Assembly: GCA_003427395.1 (NCBI GenBank)
Contig: BFEA01000143.1
Location: 1,449,316 to 1,472,919 of the forward strand
Source of the DNA: Chara braunii
Lineage: Eukaryota; Streptophyta; Charophyceae; Charales; Characeae
Reading direction: 5' to 3'
DNA: 23,604 nt
Part shown: positions 19,661 to 23,604 of the stretch, piece by piece
How positions within the stretch are numbered: the stretch's first letter is position 1
Layout of the letters: each line of letters starts with the position of its first letter
The notes under the pieces: generated by a model
The model's input: only the letters and a program-made list of their open reading frames with translations
Databases searched by the model: none
Told to the model about the DNA's origin: nothing
Made by a program: the position numbers and the translations under genes

Positions 19661-20206
19661 TATAGGGAGCAGTCAATGACGTTCTCCCCCCCATCGGGGC
19701 CAGTTGCCCTGTCCCGCGGGAGGGAGTTTTCCTTGATTGGTGTTGTTCCGTCAACTGGTAGGGTCCTGCTCTCACCCTGCCCTGTGCTTGGTTGCTTAGC
19801 GTGTTCGCTCCCGTCCATTTCCATATCGGTGGGTAGGGCGCTTGCCAATCCTACGGACTGTTGCTTCCTCTTCCCCGTTACACGCGCCTCTATTTCTCTT
19901 TCTGATTCTTCCTGTTTGTGCTTCAGAGATCCATCAATACGGAGGTTGCCTTCTCCCCGGGGTTGGGAGGCTGCGGATTTGGGTGTCGAACAAGTTGAGT
20001 CAGACTGCGGCACTTGGACTGTTCTGGCTCTTCGGTTTTCCAGGAAGGCGTTCTCAAGCGTTTTATCCAATTTCGTGCATTTCTTTCATTGATTTCAATC
20101 TTTGCTTTTTGACTAGCAATCCTGCTTCCCAGATTCCCTGTTCCATGTCGAAACATGTGTTCTTGTCCTCCATTCGCCTGGCTCCCACCGACCTCCATCT
20201 GCTATT
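19661..20206 (-). pseudogene. LINE-B ORF1, hydrophilic segment after the hAT insertion point
   Basis: Frame 20070-19660 gives about 136 codons rich in Ser, Glu, Arg and Pro (for example EESEREIEARVTGKRKQQS), with no recognised domain. Frame 20198-19923 overlaps it. Just downstream of the insertion point, IADGGRWEPGEWRTRTH reads in the frame that crosses the junction when the hAT element and one target copy are removed. It looks like the disordered middle of ORF1, equivalent to the Pro-rich linker of LINE-A. Confidence 0.55.
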
Positions 20207-20306
20207 GTAGGGAGCAGGGTTGCATCCCTGCCGACTGCTGACCCCAACCACCGACCGTATTGCAGCTGACCAGTTGGGCCGACAAGTCGGCGGTCTGCTG
20301 ACCAGT

Positions 20307-20325
20307 AAAAAAAAAAAAAAAAAAA
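20307..20325 (+). repeat. A19 homopolymer inside the hAT element
   Basis: Nineteen A follow GACCAGT and are closely followed by an eight-T run (20336-20343). It could be a slippage product; since it lies inside the inverted-repeat ends, it is not a retrotransposon tail. Confidence 0.85.
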
Positions 20326-20391
20326 TGTCCACTGATTTTTTTTAAAGTACTGCGCTTGCTGAGTACAGCCCAAATCCGCTAAGAAACTCTT

Positions 20392-20576
20392 GGGGATGGG
20401 GGGCGATATGGGGGGGTTGGGGTTGGAGTATAGGGGGGTATAGGGGTGGTATAGGGGGTATTGCGGGGGCCCGGGGGGTAATGAGCGTGTTGGGGGCAGT
20501 TTGGGGGCGGTCTGTGGGGGTGTATGGGGGTATTGGGGGGCGCTATGGGGGTGTTAGATGTGTTATTGGGGGTTTT
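20392..20576 (+). repeat. G-run array with strong quadruplex-forming potential
   Basis: About 185 bp on the + strand carry more than a dozen runs of four to seven G separated by short A/T-containing spacers (GTATA, GTATT, TATG and similar). It is a degenerate repeat of a GGGGGTAT-like word. The short loops make several alternative G-quadruplexes possible. Frames across it are shadows. Confidence 0.7.
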
Positions 20577-20703
20577 GGACTTTTTTTTTGCGGGGTGCCG
20601 ACGGCCCCCTACCGATAGGTGCCGACCAGCCGATCGGTCGGCGGGTCGGCAGCCGACCAGCCAAGGGCCACCGACCGTCGGGGGGTGCAACAATGGTAGG
20701 GAG

Positions 20704-21042
20704 GGTAAATATCCGGTCAACCTTGGGTTCCCCCTGTAGGACCCAAATCCACTTGGGGTTTGCCAGGTTGTCATCGAAAATCTAACCTCTGAACTGAGCA
20801 TTGTTAATGTACCATACCCCGGGTTTGGCATCACATTCCACCAGCATTGATTGTCTGAGCACTATCTTTCTTCCTTTTCCCCCCATCTGCGGACAGTGCA
20901 TGCCAAGGTATCCCTTTTTTCTGCAACAGAAGCAGTAAGGGTTCGTTTTGGTGGAGTGAAAATTGTGATGCGTTGGCCATTCTTCCGGAAGATCCAAGTG
21001 TTCGGGAACTTTGGTGTCGTGCCTGAAGATACCTCGAGGCAT
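20704..21042 (-). pseudogene. LINE-B ORF1, zinc-knuckle region with lost His
   Basis: On the - strand this frame gives YCFCCRKKGYLGMHC at about 20945-20895. The spacing is C-x2-C-x4-Tyr-x4-C, so Tyr (TAC, 20908-20910) sits where the CCHC knuckle has His; LINE-A has His there. A CAC-to-TAC change explains it. The frame stops with TAG near 20782, after which homologous sequence continues (PKWIWVLQGEP against LINE-A GKWIWQGTGKP) to the hAT insertion. The knuckle normally binds nucleic acid; with one ligand gone it should fold poorly. Confidence 0.75.
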
Positions 21043-21632
21043 GCCACTCTCCAGTCGTGGTTAGGTGCCATGAAGTCTGGGTTGGCTGGTAGCCAGTCTA
21101 TAATTGGATTGTTGGGGAATTCCTCTTGCAACGTTTTCTGAACGAAGCTGTGCATTCCTTCAGACAGGTTGTCGAATTGCACCCAGAAGTGGTTTCGGAG
21201 CATCGTCTGTCTATGTATGGAGGCTTCTGCTTGAGGTTCCCTCGGTGGTTTCCATCTCTGGATTGTGATTACCGAACCCTTGCACTTCAGCAAACCCAGG
21301 GAGATAAGGAATTGGGCAGAGGAAGGGTCAACGCACATAATCATGACTGTGTACCTGCCCCTTTTGTGGTAGGACACCTCCGGTTCCGTGCCAGGTATGT
21401 TCTCCGTTTCCCTGATCTTGTCCATCACCCATTTCCTCTTTTCATTGAGCGGTAAATCCCTGTTTTTATTCGTGAAATTAAAGAGCACAGTATGGTTTTC
21501 ATAGACCTCGTTCAGGGATTGTAGATCCTGCGTTGGGTACTCCCACACTTCGACCTCGACTTCCTGGCCATTTGCATCCTTGATTGTTTCCTTTATTTTG
21601 GTTATCTCTGTCTTAATCTCCACTTTACTCAT
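20862..21632 (-). pseudogene. LINE-B ORF1, DUF4283-like domain
   Basis: The 256-codon frame contains TVLFNFTNKNRDLPLNEKRK and VMDKIRETENIPG, aligning with LINE-A VHFRFQPTQSAIPINDKVKW and IADKLGR. It continues with YTVMIMCVDPSSAQFLISLG, TMLRNHFWVQF and NPIIDWLPANPDFM, the layout of the RRM-like DUF4283 region of plant LINE ORF1. It runs out of frame near 20950, where the zinc knuckle continues in another frame, so a one-base indel lies there. ATG 21632 overlaps the stop of the upstream frame (TGATG) and may not be the original start. Confidence 0.75.
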
Positions 21633-22061
21633 CAGAATTCTAACGCCCTATTTCCCAAGGGTTTGTATGATGTCGTGGTTTGTTGTGTTCCCTGAGACGA
21701 AGCGTGGGTCGAGTCCGTTGGCGTGTGGGCAGACAGCTCTTTTGCACCTGAAGTGGAATCTGCTTGCATTTGATCCTGTTGCATTAGTGCCTTCTTGGCC
21801 ACTTGGAGGTAAGTGGACACCGTCCTTGCACAATTCAGCACGGGGGGGATAGTTTGTTCTAAAGGGATGTTGGACTGAACTCGGATCAACTGGCGGGGTA
21901 CAGGGTCTGATTGGTGTGGGTGAATTTTGGGTGGGGTGGTGGTGAGCGAAGAGGAGGGAGGAGGGGGGTGGTTGGGCGGTGGTGACTCCGGTGTGGCGAA
22001 GCAGGGGCAGCATGGTTGGGGTGGGCTGGCGGGGGCGAGAAGAGAGATTTTTACGGAACAA
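21633..22061 (-). pseudogene. LINE-B ORF1, Pro/His/Gln-rich N-terminal leader
   Basis: Frame 22061-21648 starts MFRKNLSSRPRQPTPTM and is rich in Pro, His and Thr. Frame 21889-21632 (IRVQSNIPLEQTIPP and onward) overlaps and leads up to the DUF4283-like frame. Together they are the likely leader of ORF1, split by an indel near 21890, comparable to the Gln/Pro-rich first 150 residues of LINE-A ORF1. The true start codon could be ATG 22061 or lie further upstream. Confidence 0.5.
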
Positions 22062-22153
22062 TTCGCTGATGATTGGAGGAGGGTGAGAAGAGTGAGTTTT
22101 TAACTAAATACGAAAAGTATTGAGACTGGAAAGGATAATGAATTTCCTTTATT

Positions 22154-22285
22154 TCGGTCTCTCGAGTAGGTTCAGCTGCACAAATTAAAGCAATGAAACA
22201 AGTAGCTGGAAAATTGAAATTAGAGCTAGCTCAATTTGCAGAATTGGAAGCCTTCGCTCAGTTTGCTTCAGATCTAGATAAAGCT
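22154..22285 (+). pseudogene. atpA: Chloroplast atpA fragment (nuclear plastid DNA, NUPT)
   Basis: Forty-four codons read without interruption as an internal part of the plastid ATP synthase alpha subunit. [20 protein letters not shown] is followed by the [13 protein letters not shown] segment and ends FASDLDKA, typical of the chloroplast rather than the mitochondrial form (which has CGSLKLELAQYREV there). AtpA is a catalytic-ring subunit of about 500 residues, so this is under a tenth of the gene. Codon use is A/T-rich (GCA, AAA, TTA, GAT) unlike the C/G-rich neighbours, as expected for plastid DNA. Homology stops sharply after DLDKA (the plastid protein continues TQNQLARG). No product is expected. 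Confidence 0.9.
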
Positions 22286-22909
22286 TTCTGGAGGGAATTG
22301 CCCTCCTCGGAAGAAAAATCACAAGTTTTAATGCCAAAAAACAAATGAAGAGATATAGAGTTATAAATAATAATTACTTACAACAATGGATGATCCAAAA
22401 TAATAATAATTTGTTCTCAATGCTTTGTAAGCTTCGGTTCCATCTGTTTGGGTCTACCTTGTCTAGTTCCCGTTTCGGAGTGTGATAGAACTTCGCTGGA
22501 CAATAGTGAGATTGAAAGATAGGAGGGATGGGGGATTGGGGGGGAGGGGGATGTGGGGGTGTGCTCTGGCCGGTCGGTGAGGGGGTTTGTTAGTGTGGAG
22601 TGCGTGTTTAAGTGGGTGATGTGAACAGGGGAGTGTTTGGCTGTCTAACGTGGTAGGGCTAGGGACGCTTTGGCGGGAGTGCTGGGGAATGGGTGGGGTT
22701 AGCTGGACTGGTTGCATTCTCTCTCACTTTTGTCGGCGAAGGTTCAAGTGAATTTCGTCGGGAGCAACGTAAGAAGGGGATCTCGTACAGGATCACCGGG
22801 GCTGTCTATAGGTTAATTCTGACTTAGTATAGGTAAGTTCTGCTTCTACTTTCCGATCTGGGTTCTATGTCTTAAACCAACTCTACTCAGGAGCTGCTTC
22901 TATCCAACG
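22286..22909 (+). other. No gene seen; A/T-rich filler, then C-rich (- strand) sequence
   Basis: From 22286 to about 22430 the sequence is A/T-rich like the atpA piece and has a short hairpin, GGAGGG-AATTG-CCCTCC, at 22290-22306. It may be further organelle DNA but I cannot identify it. From about 22460 to 22720 the - strand is C-rich with an 84-codon Pro/His-rich frame resembling the LINE-B leader in composition only, so it may be LINE-B 5' sequence. The rest, 22720-22909, shows nothing I can support. Confidence 0.45.
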
Positions 22910-23604
22910 TGAAACGGTATTCACCAATTCGTGGTAGCTGAGGCAGATCCCAGGGCTCGATCCCTAGTTCCCCAACTTACCTGTGTACAATACCTGCGTC
23001 AACTCNAAGAGTNGAACCTGCGACCTGTAGAACCGCCAGTGGTAGGTAGGTCTGTCGTAGGTCTATAGGTAGCCAGGATTCGATCTGTAGACCTGTAGAT
23101 TAGAAGTCTAGCTGCAGTCCTTCTAGAAGGTTGGGAAGTGGTCAAGTGGTGCAGGCAAGTGGCCAAGTGGTGTGACTAAAGCAAGCCCACGTTGTAGACG
23201 AGGACAAGTGGCGAGGTCAAACAGCAGGACCCCAGTGCAACTGCACTGCGTCGTAGGGTCATCGCCATGCAGTCAAGGGAGAGTCTAGAAAGTACCAGTC
23301 CAGTCCAGCAAGTACCACGGGGGGGACTGTGTGCACCATGGGCGAGGGATACAGGGTAGACCAACGCAGCGAAATCAAGAGGCTGCGTCCAGCCATTCAT
23401 TCATTCCTGCGGATGCCATGCGGAAGCGCTGCCTTAGCAGCTTGTGCGAGGAGGTCTGCAGTGTGCCCGAAGACGAAGTGGGCAGAGAAGTGTAGTGTAG
23501 CGATAGGTAGTGGCAGCTAGCGCTGCCATAGCTGTAGCATAGCGTGTGTGTGTGTTGCGTATGATACTGAGTGTTGCGTGTGGGACATCCAGGGTGATCC
23601 AGAG
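22910..23604 (+). mobile_element. Second copy of the gypsy-family LTR (truncated by window end)
   Basis: From TGAAACGG at 22910 the sequence matches the LTR at 11975. Shared blocks are GGTATTCACC, CAGATCCCAGGGCTCGATCC, ACCTGTGTACA, CAGCCATTCATTSATTCCTG, CATGCGGAAGCGCTGCC, CCCGAAGACGAAGTGGGC and CATCCAGGGTGATC. Substitutions and indels are frequent, the 31-bp repeats are missing and the TATA core is lost. It could be a solo LTR or the 5' LTR of an element continuing outside the window; the sequence stops before a primer-binding site could be seen. Two undetermined bases (23006, 23013) lie in it. Confidence 0.8.

Larger units (their letters stand above)
20215..20695. mobile_element. Non-autonomous hAT-type DNA transposon (MITE-like), 481 bp
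   Basis: The left end reads CAGGGTTGCATCCC and the right end, reverse-complemented, CATTGTTGCACCCC; the shared CA..GTTGCA.CCC is an imperfect terminal inverted repeat of the hAT type. Further in, both ends are rich in CCGACC and GACCAGC words (subterminal repeats, such as GCCGACCAGCC at the right end), a usual transposase-binding feature of hAT elements. There is no transposase reading frame. Inside are an A19 run (20307-20325) and a long G-rich block (20392-20576). It was presumably moved by a transposase encoded elsewhere. Classification rests on termini and target length, without a search. Confidence 0.8.
20207..20703. repeat. 8-bp target site duplication GTAGGGAG flanking the hAT element
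   Basis: GTAGGGAG is present at 20207-20214 and again at 20696-20703, directly against the two element ends. Exact 8-bp duplications are characteristic of hAT transposases. Element plus one duplication is 489 bp, a multiple of three, and the ORF1 frame is open across the junction once they are removed. Confidence 0.85.
13960..22061 (-). mobile_element. LINE-B: L1-clade non-LTR retrotransposon, heavily mutated
   Basis: On the - strand the order from high to low coordinates is ORF1 (22061 to about 18480), endonuclease (about 18370-17520), linker, reverse transcriptase (about 16900-15640) and zinc-finger tail (to 13960). Domains align one to one with LINE-A but are clearly diverged, so it is a related family and not a copy of the same insertion. 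It carries stops, frameshifts, small deletions, lost catalytic residues, a 34-bp duplication and a nested hAT element. The 3' end may reach into 12901-13959 and the 5' end may continue beyond 22061. Confidence 0.85.

Noticed and set aside
19467-19679. + strand Ser-rich frame (SSSSSS)
   Set aside because: It is the complement of the acidic GAG/GAA tract of LINE-B ORF1, so a shadow.
20307-20343. A19 followed by T8 as a possible retrotransposon poly(A) junction
   Set aside because: It lies inside the terminal inverted repeats of the hAT element and has no LINE or SINE sequence upstream.
20524-20834. Several Gly/Pro-rich frames over the G-run array and hAT right end
   Set aside because: Produced by base composition of the array; they cross the element boundary and have no family features.
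22463-22717. 84-codon Pro/His-rich - strand frame as an independent gene
   Set aside because: Composition-driven C-rich DNA, no domain; at most LINE-B 5' sequence.

Overview
The window looks like nuclear DNA from a green-lineage eukaryote (land plant or streptophyte alga). Four things support this. The two LINEs have plant L1-type ORF1 and ORF2 domains. A short stretch is readable as chloroplast atpA. Short AAACCCTAAACCCTA plant-telomere-type motifs occur. The Ty3/gypsy integrase tail carries a chromodomain-like end. The style of that tail reminds me of charophyte (Chara-like) elements, but this is memory and unverified. I found no intact host gene, rRNA, tRNA or CRISPR; the window is a nest of decayed transposable elements.

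Layout. 1-10680 (+): LINE-A, an L1-clade element with a repeated 5' region, a very long broken ORF1 (223-5295) and an ORF2 in four frame segments (5330-10058) with apurinic endonuclease, reverse transcriptase and a C-terminal zinc-finger tail, then a repeated 3' region. 10681-11330: old and recent tandem duplications. 11334-11936 (+): the last part of a Ty3/gypsy integrase with a chromodomain-like end, followed by an LTR from 11975 to about 12900. About 12900-13959: no gene, T/G-rich on the + strand, with short telomere-type motifs. 13960-22061 (-): LINE-B, a diverged relative of LINE-A on the opposite strand, heavily mutated. 20215-20695: a 481-bp non-autonomous hAT-type DNA transposon with an exact 8-bp target duplication, inserted in LINE-B ORF1. 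22154-22285 (+): 44 codons of chloroplast atpA (nuclear plastid DNA). 22910-23604 (+): a second, diverged LTR copy of the same gypsy family, cut by the window end.

How it fits together. LINE-A still has its main catalytic residues but is split by stops and frameshifts. LINE-B has lost catalytic aspartates in both endonuclease and reverse transcriptase by G-to-A changes, two of them at former CpG sites, as expected for methylated, silenced DNA. The order of events that can be read is: LINE-B inserted, then the hAT element landed inside it. The plastid fragment lies just upstream of LINE-B ORF1. Its uninterrupted reading frame suggests it is younger than the surrounding elements.
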